A stretch of 61,768 bases of DNA from Armatimonadaceae bacterium (GCA_030447685.1 JAUJOK010000031.1:1-61768); one strand, 5' to 3'; positions 47,604 to 57,226 are shown, counted from the first letter of the stretch. Notes: generated by a model from the sequence alone, not told the origin. A program made the numbers and translations.

Positions 47604-48794
47604 ATGACGATGACCGATGCACAGGTGCGGGCGGCGCTGCAATCGCTGCCGATTGAGCTGCCGTCCTGGGGGTTCGGCAATGCCGGAACGCGCTTCGGGG
47701 TGTTTCCCGAAACGGGGGCGGCGCGCGATGTTTTCGAGAAGATCGAGGATGCGGCCCTGGTGCATCGTCTGACCGGGGCGTGCCCGACCATCGCCCTGCA
47801 TATTCCGTGGGACCTGCCGCCCGCCGGGATGGATTGGGCCGCGCTGGCCGCGTTCGCCCAGGAGCAGGGAATACGGCTCGGGGCGATCAACCCGAACCTG
47901 TTCCAGGAGCGGGAATACATGCTCGGCTCCGTCTGCCACCCGGACCCCGCGGTGCGCCGCAAGGCGGCGGCGCATCTGGTCGAATGCGCCGAGATCGCCG
48001 GTATCGTCGGCTCGCAGCAGGTGGTCGTCTGGCTGGCGGACGGCACGAACTATCCGGGCCAGGACGATATTCGCGCGCGGCGCGGACGCCTGAAAGAGAC
48101 GCTCGCGGAAGGCTACGCCGCACTCACTCCCGGTGTAGAGATGCTGGTCGAGTATAAGATGTTCGAGCCGGGCTTCTACACCACGGACCTGCCGGACTGG
48201 GGCACGGCCTACACGATCTGCCAGCATCTGGGGCCACAGGCGAAGGTTCTGGTGGACACGGGGCACCATGCGCAGGGCACGAATATCGAGTTTATCGTCG
48301 CGACGCTGCTGGACGAAAAGCGGCTCGGCGGCTTCCACTTCAACGACCGCCGCTATGCCGACGACGACCTGATTGTCGGCAGCGCGAACCCGTTCCAGTT
48401 GTTCCTTATCTTCCATGAACTGATAAACGGCAACGACGGGCGCAGCGCCGCCCCGGTTTCGTACATGCTGGACCAGAGCCACAGTATCGAGCCGAAGGTG
48501 GAGGCGATGGTGCTGTCCGTGCTGAACGTGCAGACGGCGTATGCGAAGGCGCTTCTGGTAGACCGGGCCGCGCTCGCCGAGCGGCAGGCGGCAGGCGACG
48601 TTCTGGGCGCGCACACGATTCTGCGCGATGCCTATGAAACCGACGTGCGCCCGCTCCTTGCCGCCTCCCGCGAGGAACTCGGACGCCCCGCTGATCCGCT
48701 GTGCGTTCTGCGCGGAGACGCCGCCTTTCAGGAATCGCGCCGGACACGGGAAGCGACGCCCGCGCGCGCCGGGGGCGGGGGGCTGGGTTCATGA
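47604..48794 (+). CDS. rhaI: L-rhamnose isomerase-type sugar isomerase
   Basis: Interconverts L-rhamnose and L-rhamnulose; TIM-barrel enzyme with two metal ions. The 396-residue protein has PSWGFGNAGTRFGVFPE, LGAINPNLFQ, VEYKMFEPGFYTTDLPDWG, VLVDTGHHAQGTNIEF, GGFHFNDRRYADDDLIVGS and YMLDQSHSIEPKVEAM, fitting the Pseudomonas-type RhaI rather than enteric RhaA. His, Glu and Asp metal ligands lie in EYKMFE, VDTGHH and FHFNDRRYADDD. Its stop overlaps the aldolase start (ATGA). Confidence 0.85.
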   Translation: MTMTDAQVRAALQSLPIELPSWGFGNAGTRFGVFPETGAARDVFEKIEDAALVHRLTGACPTIALHIPWDLPPAGMDWAALAAFAQEQGIRLGAINPNLFQEREYMLGSVCHPDPAVRRKAAAHLVECAEIAGIVGSQQVVVWLADGTNYPGQDDIRARRGRLKETLAEGYAALTPGVEMLVEYKMFEPGFYTTDLPDWGTAYTICQHLGPQAKVLVDTGHHAQGTNIEFIVATLLDEKRLGGFHFNDRRYADDDLIVGSANPFQLFLIFHELINGNDGRSAAPVSYMLDQSHSIEPKVEAMVLSVLNVQTAYAKALLVDRAALAERQAAGDVLGAHTILRDAYETDVRPLLAASREELGRPADPLCVLRGDAAFQESRRTREATPARAGGGGLGS

Positions 48795-49582
48795 GCGAAA
48801 ACAGCAGCAGCAGTGACGCAATTCTGGACCGGCTGCATTCGCTGGCGCACTGGCTGGGCGACCCCGTGCGCGACCTCGCGATTTTGGGTGAAGGCAATGT
48901 TTCCGCTGCCACTTCTTCGGAGGACACGGAGACGTTCTGGCTGAAGGCGAGCGGCTCCAGCCTGGGCACGATGCGCCGCGATCAGTTCGTGCTGATGGAC
49001 ACGCGCCGCACGCTCGCGCTTCTGGACCGCGAATCCCTGACGGACGACGAGATAAAAAACCATCTGCTGGGTGCGCGCTCCCTGCCGGACGCCGCGGGAA
49101 TGCCCTCGACGGAGGCCGCGCTTCACGCCGTCTGTTTGACCGAAGGCGGCGCGCGATTTGTCGGCCACACGCATCCGACGCCGTTCCTGTCGCTGCTGTG
49201 CTCCGAGCGGGCGGAAGAGGCGCTGGCGGGCCGTCTGTTCCCCGATGAGATCGTCGTCTGCGGCCCCGCGCCCTGTCTGGTACCCTATTTCGACCCCGGC
49301 CCGCCGCTTGCGCGTGGCGCGCGCGAAGCCCTGCGCGAGTACACGGAGACCTGGGGCGAGCCGCCCAAGGTGGTGCTGCTGCGCAACCACGGCCTGTTCG
49401 CGCTGGGAAAAACGGCGGATGAGGTGGAGCGGGTCACGGCGATGTCGGTCAAGGTCGCCCGCGCTATCCTTGGCACGTTCCCGCTCGGTGGCCCGCGCTT
49501 CCTTTCCCCCGCCGAAGCCGACCGTATCCGCACCCGCCCCGACGAGCACTTCCGCCAGCGCGTCCTTGCTGGGGAGGAGTAG
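48791..49582 (+). CDS. class II aldolase/adducin family protein
   Basis: A 263-residue zinc aldolase candidate. ATG at 48791 overlaps the isomerase stop. GEGNVSAATSSEDTETFWLK and ASGSSLGTM form the phosphate-binding start. Metal ligands are in VGHTHPTPFLSLL and in LRNHGLFALGKTADEV. Next to a rhamnose isomerase it could be a rhamnulose-1-phosphate aldolase-like enzyme, though no kinase gene is present. It is longer than fuculose-phosphate aldolase. Followed by a repeat cluster. Confidence 0.85.
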   Translation: MSENSSSSDAILDRLHSLAHWLGDPVRDLAILGEGNVSAATSSEDTETFWLKASGSSLGTMRRDQFVLMDTRRTLALLDRESLTDDEIKNHLLGARSLPDAAGMPSTEAALHAVCLTEGGARFVGHTHPTPFLSLLCSERAEEALAGRLFPDEIVVCGPAPCLVPYFDPGPPLARGAREALREYTETWGEPPKVVLLRNHGLFALGKTADEVERVTAMSVKVARAILGTFPLGGPRFLSPAEADRIRTRPDEHFRQRVLAGEE

Positions 49583-49584
49583 CC

Positions 49585-49830
49585 CTCACCCCCGGCCCCT
49601 CTCCCAATTCTGGGAGAGGGGTGCCTGTGGCCTTGCCAACCCCCGGCTTCGCGCGCTGCCCGTCGTGCGGATGTAGCGTTACGTGCCCTGGCTTCGCACC
49701 ACGCCTGTTCTTCTTACTCCCGTGCGAACCGGGGCCGCTTCCGTAGCAGGCACCCCTCTCCCGGCGGCGCAGCCGCTTTTGAGCCGCGCTTCGCGCGCGG
49801 GGGAGGGGAAGGGGGTGGGGGCCTCTGCCT
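49585..49830. repeat. repeat cluster between the aldolase and dxr
   Basis: A left palindrome CCCTCACCCCCGGCCCCTCT with CCCAATTCTGGGAGAGGGG (49585-49622), about 125 bases of spacer, then a right unit from CACCCCTCTCCC (49751) to GGGGAAGGGGGTGGGGG (49823) with an inner GC hairpin. The left half matches 28766-28790 at about 22 of 24 bases. Confidence 0.8.
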
Positions 49831-49834
49831 GCGG

Positions 49835-49840
49835 TATAAT
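49835..49840 (+). promoter_or_regulatory. -10 element giving a leaderless dxr transcript
   Basis: TATAAT ends 6 bases before the dxr GTG start, so transcription would begin at the start codon. No ribosome site is present and the upstream DNA is a repeat element. Confidence 0.6.
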
Positions 49841-49846
49841 AGCCAT

Positions 49847-51022
49847 GTGCTCCTGCCTGCTCGCAATATCGTGCTTCTTGGCTCCACCGGCTCCATCGGA
49901 ACGCAGACACTCGATGTGGCGGCGCGGCTGGGGCCGGAACGGGCGCGCATTGTCGCGCTGGCCGCGCGGGGAAATGTTGCGCTGCTCGCCCAGCAGGCGC
50001 GAAGTGCCGGGGCGCGCCGGGTGGCGGTGACGGACGAGGCGCGCGGGCCGGAACTGACTGCGGCGCTGGCGGGCACGGACGCCACAGCAGGCTGGGGAAT
50101 GCAGACGCTGGAAGAGCTGGCCGCACTGCCGGAGGCGGATACGGTGGTGGTGGCGGTGGCCGGGGCGGCGGGGCTGGCGGCGACGCTGGCGGCGGCGCGC
50201 GCGGGCAAGCGTATCTGCATCGCGACAAAGGAAGTGCTGGTCGCGGCGGGCGATCTGGTGATGCGAACGGCGCGCGAGAACGGGGCGGAGATTCTGCCCA
50301 TCGATTCCGAACATTCCGCTATTTTTCAATGCCTGCGCGGCTATGCGCCGGAGGACATTGCCAGGATTTACCTGACGGCTTCGGGCGGCCCCTTCCGCAC
50401 CTGGAGCGCGGAGCGTATCGCGGCGGCGACGCCCGACGAGGCGCTGAAGCACCCGACCTGGCGCATGGGCGGCAAGATCACCATCGACTCGGCGACGCTG
50501 ATGAACAAGGGGCTGGAGATTATCGAGGCGGCGCATCTTTTCGGCGTGCCCGTGTCGGCGGTCGATGTGGTGGTGCATCCCGAAAGCGTCGTCCACTCGA
50601 TGGTCGAACTGCGCGACGGCGCGCTGCTGGCGCAGTTGGGCCTGCCGGATATGCGTCTTCCGATACAGATAGCTTTGGCGCACCCCGCCAAGGTGGATAC
50701 CGGCCTGCCGCGTCTGCGCCCGACCGAGATCGCCGCGCTGCACTTCGAGGAGCCGGACCATGAACGGTTTCCGGCGCTGGCGCTGGCCCGGCGCGCGGCG
50801 GAAACGGGAGGCACCGCCCCTGCCGTATTGAATGCAGCGAACGAGGCGGCGGTGGAGGCGTTCCTGGCCGGTCGGATCGGCTTCCCGGCTATTTGTGAAC
50901 TGGTGGCGCGCTCGCTCGATGGGCATGCGCCGCAATCGGCGGACGGCCTGGACGCCGTGCTGGCGGCGGATGCCGAGGCGCGGGCCTTTGTCGCCGCGCG
51001 TATCGCCCAGGGCCGCGCCTGA
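49847..51022 (+). CDS. dxr: 1-deoxy-D-xylulose 5-phosphate reductoisomerase
   Basis: Second step of the MEP isoprenoid pathway. 391 residues. NADPH motif LLGSTGSIGTQTLDVAA at the start, ATKEVLVAAGDLVM, the metal and substrate motifs PIDSEHSAIFQCL and TASGGPFR, and MGGKITIDSATLMNKGLE. The GTG at 49847 is the only start that keeps the dinucleotide fold; the ATG two bases earlier is out of frame. rseP follows, the usual dxr-rseP pair. Confidence 0.97.
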   Translation: MLLPARNIVLLGSTGSIGTQTLDVAARLGPERARIVALAARGNVALLAQQARSAGARRVAVTDEARGPELTAALAGTDATAGWGMQTLEELAALPEADTVVVAVAGAAGLAATLAAARAGKRICIATKEVLVAAGDLVMRTARENGAEILPIDSEHSAIFQCLRGYAPEDIARIYLTASGGPFRTWSAERIAAATPDEALKHPTWRMGGKITIDSATLMNKGLEIIEAAHLFGVPVSAVDVVVHPESVVHSMVELRDGALLAQLGLPDMRLPIQIALAHPAKVDTGLPRLRPTEIAALHFEEPDHERFPALALARRAAETGGTAPAVLNAANEAAVEAFLAGRIGFPAICELVARSLDGHAPQSADGLDAVLAADAEARAFVAARIAQGRA

Positions 51023-51060
51023 CGGGTTTTCCTTCCCTGCGGTTACGAAAGGTTTCTGTT

Positions 51061-52227
51061 ATGTTTTCTGTGACGACGCTCCAAACCGTGGCGACCTTCA
51101 TCATCATTCTGGGAATCCTGGTGTTTTTCCATGAACTGGGCCATTTCTGGGTGGCGAAGCTGTTTCGCATGCGGGTGGAGGAGTTCGCGCTCGGTTTCGG
51201 GCCACGGCTTCTGCGGGTCGGCTACGACGGGCAGACCGAGTACAATATCCGGGTCGTGCCGCTGGGCGGTTTCGTGCGTATCGCGGGCATGGAGATCGAG
51301 GACGCGATGGAGCGCCGCCTGACCGGAACGCCGTCGGCGCAGGAACCGGCGCATCACGCGGTGGAAACCACCAATGTCGGGCTGATCGAGCAGGAGGCCG
51401 CCGAGGTCAGCGGCGCGGAGCCGGACGGGTTTAACAGCCGCCCCGTCTATCAGCGGTTCCTGGTTATTCTGGCCGGGCCGGTGTTCAGCGTGGTTCTGGG
51501 CTGGCTGGCGTTCTGTTTGATCGGCGTCATCTACGGGCTGCCGATGCCCGACGCCAAGCCGACGACCCGCATCGCCGCCGTGGACCCGAATGGCGTGGCG
51601 GCGCAGGCCGGTCTGACAGCGGGAGACACCGTTATCGCCGTGCAAGGGCAGCGAATTTCCGAATGGGACAAGATGGTGGACGTGATTCGTGGCTCGGCGG
51701 GTAAGCGAATCCAGTTGACCGTGCGGGGCCAGGGCGACACGGAGCGGACGCTGACGATGACGCCGCGCGCAAAGCGGGTGGAGGGGAAAGAGGTCGGCCA
51801 GATCGGCGTCATCCCCGCCGTACCGACCCGGCGCGTCGGAGTCGTGCAGTCGTTTTCCGACGGCACCCAGTTTCTGGTGCTGTATATGAAGGCGCTGGGC
51901 TATATCTTCGCGAGCGGTCAGGCCAAGGATAACGTCGGCGGCCCCATCGCCATTTTCCAGGGAACCCGCGAAGCGGTAAGCGCGGGTGGATCGTCGCCGC
52001 TGGAGTTGTTAGGAAAACTCTCGCTGTCTATCGGCATCTTCAACCTGCTGCCCATTCCCGTGCTTGACGGCGGGCATATCGCGCTGCTGACGCTGGAAGC
52101 GGTGCGGGGCCGCAAACTGACGGCGGAACAGACGCAGCGCGTGCTTACCACCGGCCTCGCGATAATCGCCGTTCTGTTCCTGTACGTCATGTTCAACGAC
52201 ATTACGCGGCTTTTCCGGCGCGGCTAA
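51061..52227 (+). CDS. rseP: RseP family site-2 zinc metalloprotease
   Basis: Intramembrane protease that cleaves anti-sigma factors and signal-peptide remnants. 388 residues: first helix with the zinc motif VFFHELGHFWVAKLFRM near 21-37, a PDZ domain near 160-240 (VAAQAGLTAGDTVIAVQGQR), and the second zinc motif LPIPVLDGGHIALL. Last helix LAIIAVLFLYVMFND. Between the first helix and the PDZ domain lies an extra loop. GAAAGG precedes the ATG; downstream of dxr by 38 bases. Confidence 0.96.
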   Translation: MFSVTTLQTVATFIIILGILVFFHELGHFWVAKLFRMRVEEFALGFGPRLLRVGYDGQTEYNIRVVPLGGFVRIAGMEIEDAMERRLTGTPSAQEPAHHAVETTNVGLIEQEAAEVSGAEPDGFNSRPVYQRFLVILAGPVFSVVLGWLAFCLIGVIYGLPMPDAKPTTRIAAVDPNGVAAQAGLTAGDTVIAVQGQRISEWDKMVDVIRGSAGKRIQLTVRGQGDTERTLTMTPRAKRVEGKEVGQIGVIPAVPTRRVGVVQSFSDGTQFLVLYMKALGYIFASGQAKDNVGGPIAIFQGTREAVSAGGSSPLELLGKLSLSIGIFNLLPIPVLDGGHIALLTLEAVRGRKLTAEQTQRVLTTGLAIIAVLFLYVMFNDITRLFRRG

Positions 52228-52230
52228 CAA

Positions 52231-53196
52231 TCAGGCGCTGCTGCTGTGCGGCTCTTTGCCGCGCGTGAAATAGAACCACATGCCTGCCGCGCCCAGAGCG
52301 GCGAAGGTGAACTTGAAAGCCGCCGGAAGCGCCGTCGGGCTGATAAAGGACTCGATCAGCCCGGCGATGACGAACAGCAGGACGGTACCCAGGAGCAGGC
52401 GCACGGCGTCGCGGCCCGCCACCGTCAGGGCGTCCTTGCGGGAAAGTTCGCCCGGCGCGACCAGCGCGTGCCCGACCAGCATGCCCGCCCCCCCGGCGAT
52501 GAAGATGGCCGTGAGTTCCGGGACACCGTGCGGAAGCAGAAACGACCAGAGGACGACATCATAGCCGGCGTGGTGCTGCTGCACGGCCAGCGAGCCGATA
52601 GGCAGACCGTTGTAAAAAAGCAGCAGCAGGGTGGGGAACCCCCCCAGCATACCGACCGCGAAGGCCATAACGGCGACGCGAATATTGTTCTGCATCAGGA
52701 ACGCAGAGAAAAAGGGGCGCTGGGCGTCTGAGATGTCTTTGGGCAGGTTCTTGTAATATTCGGGGTTTTCGACGACATGCGGCACGAAGATACGGGCAGC
52801 GCGCGGGTTCGCGGCGGTGATGCCCGCGCTCAGAAAGCCCCCGAAAAAGAAGGTAGCCGCCGCCAGCAGCACATACGCGCGCCGGGCGCGCAGCAGCCGG
52901 GGGAAGCCGACGGCGATGAAACGCCAGAGCCGCCCGAAGCCCGGCCCGCGCTCCGCATACAGCAGGCCGTGCGCCCGGCCCACCAGATCGTTCAGGTAGG
53001 CGACAAGCTGCGGCTCCGCGCCGCGCAGGCGCGCATAGGCCAGGTCGGAGGCGGCGCGGCGGTACAGCGGGCCGAGCGCGCGCAGATCGTCGCGGGAAAG
53101 GCCGCGCACGCCCTGCGCACCCGCGCGCTCGACCAGGGCGGCTAACTGATCCCAGGCTGGCTTGCGCCGGGCCACGAAGTCCGTAGTTCCTGCCAT
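52231..53196 (-). CDS. SpoIIM-like (stage II sporulation protein M/DUF95) membrane protein
   Basis: 321 residues. The soluble N-terminal 90 residues have GLSRDDLRALGPLYRRAASD and VGRAHGLLYAERG, then five or six membrane helices with FPTLLLLFYNGLPIGSLAVQ and FLLPHGVPELTAIFIAGGAG, where HGVPEL is the family hallmark. Related proteins occur outside spore formers, typically beside RDD, DUF58 and transglutaminase genes, all of which appear in this window. Convergent with rseP (3 bases apart) and divergent from RDD (26 bases). Confidence 0.88.
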   Translation of the reverse strand: MAGTTDFVARRKPAWDQLAALVERAGAQGVRGLSRDDLRALGPLYRRAASDLAYARLRGAEPQLVAYLNDLVGRAHGLLYAERGPGFGRLWRFIAVGFPRLLRARRAYVLLAAATFFFGGFLSAGITAANPRAARIFVPHVVENPEYYKNLPKDISDAQRPFFSAFLMQNNIRVAVMAFAVGMLGGFPTLLLLFYNGLPIGSLAVQQHHAGYDVVLWSFLLPHGVPELTAIFIAGGAGMLVGHALVAPGELSRKDALTVAGRDAVRLLLGTVLLFVIAGLIESFISPTALPAAFKFTFAALGAAGMWFYFTRGKEPHSSSA

Positions 53197-53222
53197 ATTA
53201 TCTTTCCCCGGAGGCTATTTTC

Positions 53223-54014
53223 TTGCCACGTGAAGTGACGGTCATCACGCCGGAAAACATTCCGCTGACGCTGGAGCTTGCCGGTCTCGGCTCACGCTTC
53301 GGCGCGCTGCTGCTGGACATTACGATTCAGACACTGGTGACGCTGACCCTGTTTTTCGTCGGTGCGATGGCTGCCGCCGCAGCGTCCCTTTCCGGCCTGA
53401 GCGGCTGGCTGACGGCGCTGGGCGTTATCGCCGTGTTCCTGATCTGGTTCGGCTATTTTATCCTGTTTGAAACCATCTGGAACGGGCAGACGCCGGGTAA
53501 GAAGGCGTTCGGGCTGCGCGTGGTGCGTGACGGCGGCTATCCGATCAATGTTTTTTCGGCGGCTGCCCGCAACCTGATCCGAATCGCCGATTTCGTGCCG
53601 GTGGCCTACGGCGTCGGGGCGCTGGCCGTGTTTTTTCACCCGCAGTACAAGCGTCTGGGTGACTTGGCCGCGGGCACTCTGGTAGTCAAGGAGCGTGCCG
53701 CCGGCTCGCTGGGCGCGGGAAGCTATGTTCCCCGCGCCACGACACAGAACGCCGTTTCCGGCATGCTGCCCCCCACGGTGCGCCACCCTTCGGACGTGCT
53801 TTCCGCCGACGAACTCGCGCTGCTGCGGCGCTTCGCCCTGCGGCGCTGGGAGATGACCCCGGACGATTCCGAGCGGCTGGCCTATCGCCTCGTCGTTCCC
53901 CTGGTCGAGCGGCTGAACCTGACCTTCGTGCCCGGCGCGCCGCCCCGTTATGCGGACCTGGTTTCCGTCCTGGTAGCCGCCGCCGACGCCCGCGAGGAGG
54001 AAAGCCGGGTTTAG
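53223..54014 (+). CDS. RDD family membrane protein
   Basis: 263 residues. TTG start after CGGAGG. ELAGLGSRFGALLLDITIQT carries the RDD-type motif with Asp at the first helix, followed by FETIWNGQTPGKKAFGLRVV, the second signature, and YKRLGDLAAGTLVV. Three or four helices in the first 170 residues, then a soluble C-terminal domain. Function unknown. Paired divergently with SpoIIM, a recurring association. Confidence 0.88.
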   Translation: MPREVTVITPENIPLTLELAGLGSRFGALLLDITIQTLVTLTLFFVGAMAAAAASLSGLSGWLTALGVIAVFLIWFGYFILFETIWNGQTPGKKAFGLRVVRDGGYPINVFSAAARNLIRIADFVPVAYGVGALAVFFHPQYKRLGDLAAGTLVVKERAAGSLGAGSYVPRATTQNAVSGMLPPTVRHPSDVLSADELALLRRFALRRWEMTPDDSERLAYRLVVPLVERLNLTFVPGAPPRYADLVSVLVAAADAREEESRV

Positions 54015-54019
54015 AGATG

Positions 54020-54146
54020 CTCCCCTGCCCCTCAATAGGGGGATAGCCCCCCCCAGCCCCTCCCCCACGCTGTGGGAGAGGGGAGAAAGAAGACAGCAAA
54101 AGGGCAGCCTCAGAACCCCCCATTATTGGGGGGCAGGGGGGCCATT
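54020..54146. repeat. repeat cluster between RDD and proS
   Basis: CCCCTGCCCCTCAATAGGGG, a second palindrome CCCCTCCCCCACGCTGTGGG followed by AGAGGGG, and CCCCCCATTATTGGGGGG. The last is shared with the T-box leader repeat. Outer C-rich and G-rich ends are complementary. Confidence 0.8.
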
Positions 54147-54149
54147 CCC

Positions 54150-55846
54150 TTATCTTCCGCGCAGGTCGGCGAGCAGGGACTGCACGGTATCTACTGCCTC
54201 GGCTACCGCCACTTCCTGGGCGGTGGCAGCGTCACGGCGCAGTCGAAGTTCCAGCATGCCGTTCGCCACGCCCTTGCCCGCGACCACGCGCACCGGATAG
54301 CCGATCAGATCGGCGTCCTTGAACTTCACGCCCGCGCGCTCGTCCCGGTCGTCCAGAAGCACGTCCACGCCCCGCGCTGCGAGTGCGTCATGCAGTTCGT
54401 GACCTGCCCGCAGCGCGGCCTCGTCCTTGATATTGGCAACAACCACCACCACATCGAACGGCGCGACGCCCACCGCCGAGATTCAGCAAACATGGCGACG
54501 TCGGATAATGCCGACATCACTGGCGGAACCCTGATACCAATGTTCATCTGAATCGGGCGTGCGCCGTCTGCGGAACCGTCAAAAATCGCGTGAGTACGTC
54601 CAGAGCTGGAAGATAGCTCCCACTTCGATACTGCGCGCCTCTTCCAGGGTTCCACCCGCGCAGTTAGCAGCAGGCGTCCCCTGCCTGCGCCGTGTGCGGA
54701 TATCGGCGTATTCTTGTAGCGGTGCACCACGCCAGCGACCGAAGAACATAATGGCATCGGCCTGGTTCGCGCCGGTGATGAAGTTACGCATCCACTTCGA
54801 CTCTGGTCGGCAACGATACGCAGCCCGGTTCAACGGCTGGCCTGGCGAAACTGATCGGCGCGTACAACGCCGCCCACGGTCGGGCCATCCGCTGAATGCC
54901 CAGGTTTTTCACGCCCAGATACCGGCCAGCTTGATCTCGTTGATGTCGCGGTCGCCGCGCACCAGCGCCGCCACCGGCGCATCATCGGCCAGAAACAGCA
55001 GTGTCTTGACGATACAGGCAGGCGACGTTCCCAGCAGGCCCGCCACCTCGTCCACCGTCCGAACACCCGGCGTCGAAACGATCTCCAGCGGTTTATCGCC
55101 GTTTCCGCTCGCGCAGGCCGGGTCCGGGGCGGGGGGGGGCACCGGGCAGCGTTCGGCATTGGCGGCGTAGCCGCACGCCTCGCAGCGCAGAACGGAATCT
55201 TCGCCGCTGGGGCTGAGCACCATGAACTCGTGGTTGTCGGTTCCGCCGATGTCGCCCGCGTCCGCCTCGACCGCCAGGAACTCGACGCCGCAGCGGCGGA
55301 ACGTGTTTTCGTAGACGGCGGTCATCGTTTTATAGGCCACATCGAGCGCGGCTTCGTCCCGGTCGAACGAGTAGCCGTCGAACATGATAAACTCGCGCAC
55401 GCGCAGAAGGCCGCCGCGCGGGCGCGGCTCATCGCGGAACTTGGTCTGCATCTGGTAGACAAGCAGGGGCAGGTCGCGCCACGAGCGGATGTCCCGGCGA
55501 ACAGATGTCCGGCCAGGATAACCTCGTGGGTGAAGCCGAGGGCGAAATAGGCGCTCGGTCGCGCAGCTTGTACACCACGTCCACGGGTTCCAGCGTCCTG
55601 TCTCTTCCATCAGTTCGCGGGGCAGCGAGGGCACCTTCATCTCCAGCCCGGCGATCTTCATTCATCTCCTCGCGCAGGATGTTTTCTATTTTACGATGAA
55701 CGCGCCAGCCCAGCGGCAAATAGCTGTAGATGCTGCGCTAACTTCTGCGGATAAACCCGCGCGCGCAAAAAGAAGCTGATGCGAAGGCAGTTTGGCCTCG
55801 GCGCGGGACCGCGAAGCGTGGGGATAAGGTACTGGGAAGCTTTCAA
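54150..55846 (-). CDS. proS: prolyl-tRNA synthetase, frame-disrupted
   Basis: Charges tRNA-Pro. Pieces in order from a TTG at 55846: ASQYLIPTLR, AEAKLPSHQLL, YSYLPLGWRVHRKIENILRE, VYQMQTKFRDEPRPRGGLLR and VREFIMFDGYSFDRDE (class II motif 2), the inserted editing domain NGDKPLEIVSTPGVRTVDEV and FLADDAPVAALVRGDRDINE, ITGANQADAH-like YITGANQADA, and the anticodon-binding end DVLLDDRDERAGVKFKDADL. About six single-base shifts, yet every domain is present and the span (about 566 codons) is normal. An essential gene, so error is more likely than decay. Confidence 0.88.
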
Positions 55847-56154
55847 AAATTACAGACCCAATAACAGGCGGGGCTGATACCGCCCGCGCGCCTCGCCTCA
55901 TTGCGTCACGCTCAGACTTTTGCCCATTATAGCGGCTAACCAGGTACGCAACCGGGGCGGCGTAGCGTGGGCGCAAACAGTTATCCCGGCGGGCTTCTCC
56001 GGCGAATTGCCCTCATGCCGCCGCATGGGTTCGCGTTTGGACGGTGGCGCGGCGGTGTGTTATACTAACTGATGTTGTGTCGGCGCGAAAGCGCCTTGCG
56101 GAACCGGGAGCGATAGGTTTATGTCATCGGAGATGCGGCGCGATCCAGGAGAAA
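55847..56154. other. intergenic region with a divergent promoter
   Basis: No gene seen. The part next to proS is AT-richer; the promoter at 56037-56066 points right. A short string TGTAAT just before the proS TTG might be its -10, but this is weak. Confidence 0.5.
56037..56066 (+). promoter_or_regulatory. promoter of the rpsT-containing run
   Basis: TTGGAC, 18 bases, TATACT with a TGT extension just before the -10. Confidence 0.65.
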
Positions 56155-56459
56155 GTGAACGAGTACGGCGTGCTCGTTGCGCCGGTCGAACAGGCGGACC
56201 GCGAGCTTCAGTTTGCCCGAGGAATGCTGCGGGAGCGCGCTGAGGATGAGATCAATGTGCTCTTCGTTCGCGCTGGCCGCGCTTTCCGAGGCGCTGGAGA
56301 TTTCGACGCTGGAACTGCTGACCTCGGCGGATCGCGCGGCCTTTCTTCAGAAGCGGTGACCCGTCGCCCTTGCCGGTCGAGGAAATCTGACGGCGTGTGG
56401 AGAGGCGGGAGCGGAGCGGGGAGCAGCTTCGCGCGCTGGGTTTGCCGGATACGGCGTAA
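56155..56459 (+). CDS. hypothetical protein, frame-disrupted
   Basis: GTG start after AGGAGAAA. Reads NEYGVLVAPVEQADRELQFA and RGMLRERAEDEI, then in another frame ALAALSEALEISTLELLTSA and DRAAFLQKRGDPSPL, ending EQLRALGLPDTA. About 100 helical residues. Not recognised. It precedes the membrane-anchored gene at 56466 and then rpsT, likely one transcript. Confidence 0.5.
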
Positions 56460-56465
56460 AAGGCG

Positions 56466-56952
56466 ATGAAGCGTCCTCAAAACACAATTTTGGTCGTCAT
56501 CATCGTTTTTGCCATTGCCATATTCGCGGGTTTGAACACAATGATGAATCGGGCCGGAGCAGTCCGGAGGCCGGAAGAGAAGCCGCCCAGGAGAAAGCGG
56601 CTGCGGAAACGACGGCGGCGAGCCAGACGCCGCCCACCGCCGCCGGGCGATGCCGGTGCAGCTTCCGACGGACGAATCCGTGGACCGGCCAACGCGCCGG
56701 TCAAAGTGGTCGTCGGTGGACATGGACGCCCGACGTGCAGGGCAACCCGCAGGCATTGCAGGCTGCCATCCAGGCCATACGCCAGGTTGCAGCCTCGACG
56801 CACAGGTGCGTGGTAAATGTGGATGCGCGCCGATGTCAGCCCCGCATTCAGGTGAACGGACGGACGGTAATGGAGTTGCCGGAAAACGGCATTGTGAAGT
56901 CTGGCGGATGGGCGCGGCAGTTGCGGCTACATCGAACACGAACAGGTGGTGA
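56466..56952 (+). CDS. membrane-anchored hypothetical protein, frame-disrupted
   Basis: MKRPQNTILVVIIVFAIAIF gives one N-terminal membrane anchor. An Ala/Glu-rich linker (EAAQEKAAAETTAASQTPP) follows in a second frame, then ANAPVKVVV, GNPQALQAAIQAIRQVAAST, VNGRTVMELPENGIV and the end GAAVAATSNTNRW. The anchor, linker and small domain suggest a periplasmic protein of about 160 residues. I cannot name a family; the last domain has a faint thioredoxin-like look. The TGA overlaps the rpsT ATG. Confidence 0.55.
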
Positions 56953-57226
56953 TGGTGCGCCCAATATAAAGTCGGTAAAGAAGGATGTTATCCGGTCGCG
57001 CCAGCGCCATTTGCGTAACCAGGCGACCAAGTCCAGATCAAGACCTTTGTGAAGAAGGCGAACACAGCCATTGCCGGCGGCGATGCCACCGCGATTACGG
57101 CGAGCCTGGCAAAAACGGCCAGCGTCGTGGACGCGGCCAAGCGCGGCATTATCCACAAAACGCGGCGTCTGGCGCATGATGCGCCGCGCCAACCAGGCGC
57201 TCGTTACCACTACAGCGACGGTGTAG
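56952..57226 (+). CDS. rpsT: 30S ribosomal protein S20, frame-disrupted
   Basis: Small-subunit protein that binds 16S rRNA. Reads PNIKSVKKDVIRSRQRHLRN and QATKS, then, after a shift near 57037, FVKKANTAIAGGDATAITAS and LAKTASVVDAAKRGIIHK; after another shift it ends ALVTTTATV at TAG 57224-57226. NIKSxKKxxxxxxxRHLRN and AAKRGIIHKN are S20 hallmarks. About 90 residues. One base too many after the ATG (GTGCGCCC) also offsets the start. Convergent with holA, its common neighbour. Confidence 0.9.
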
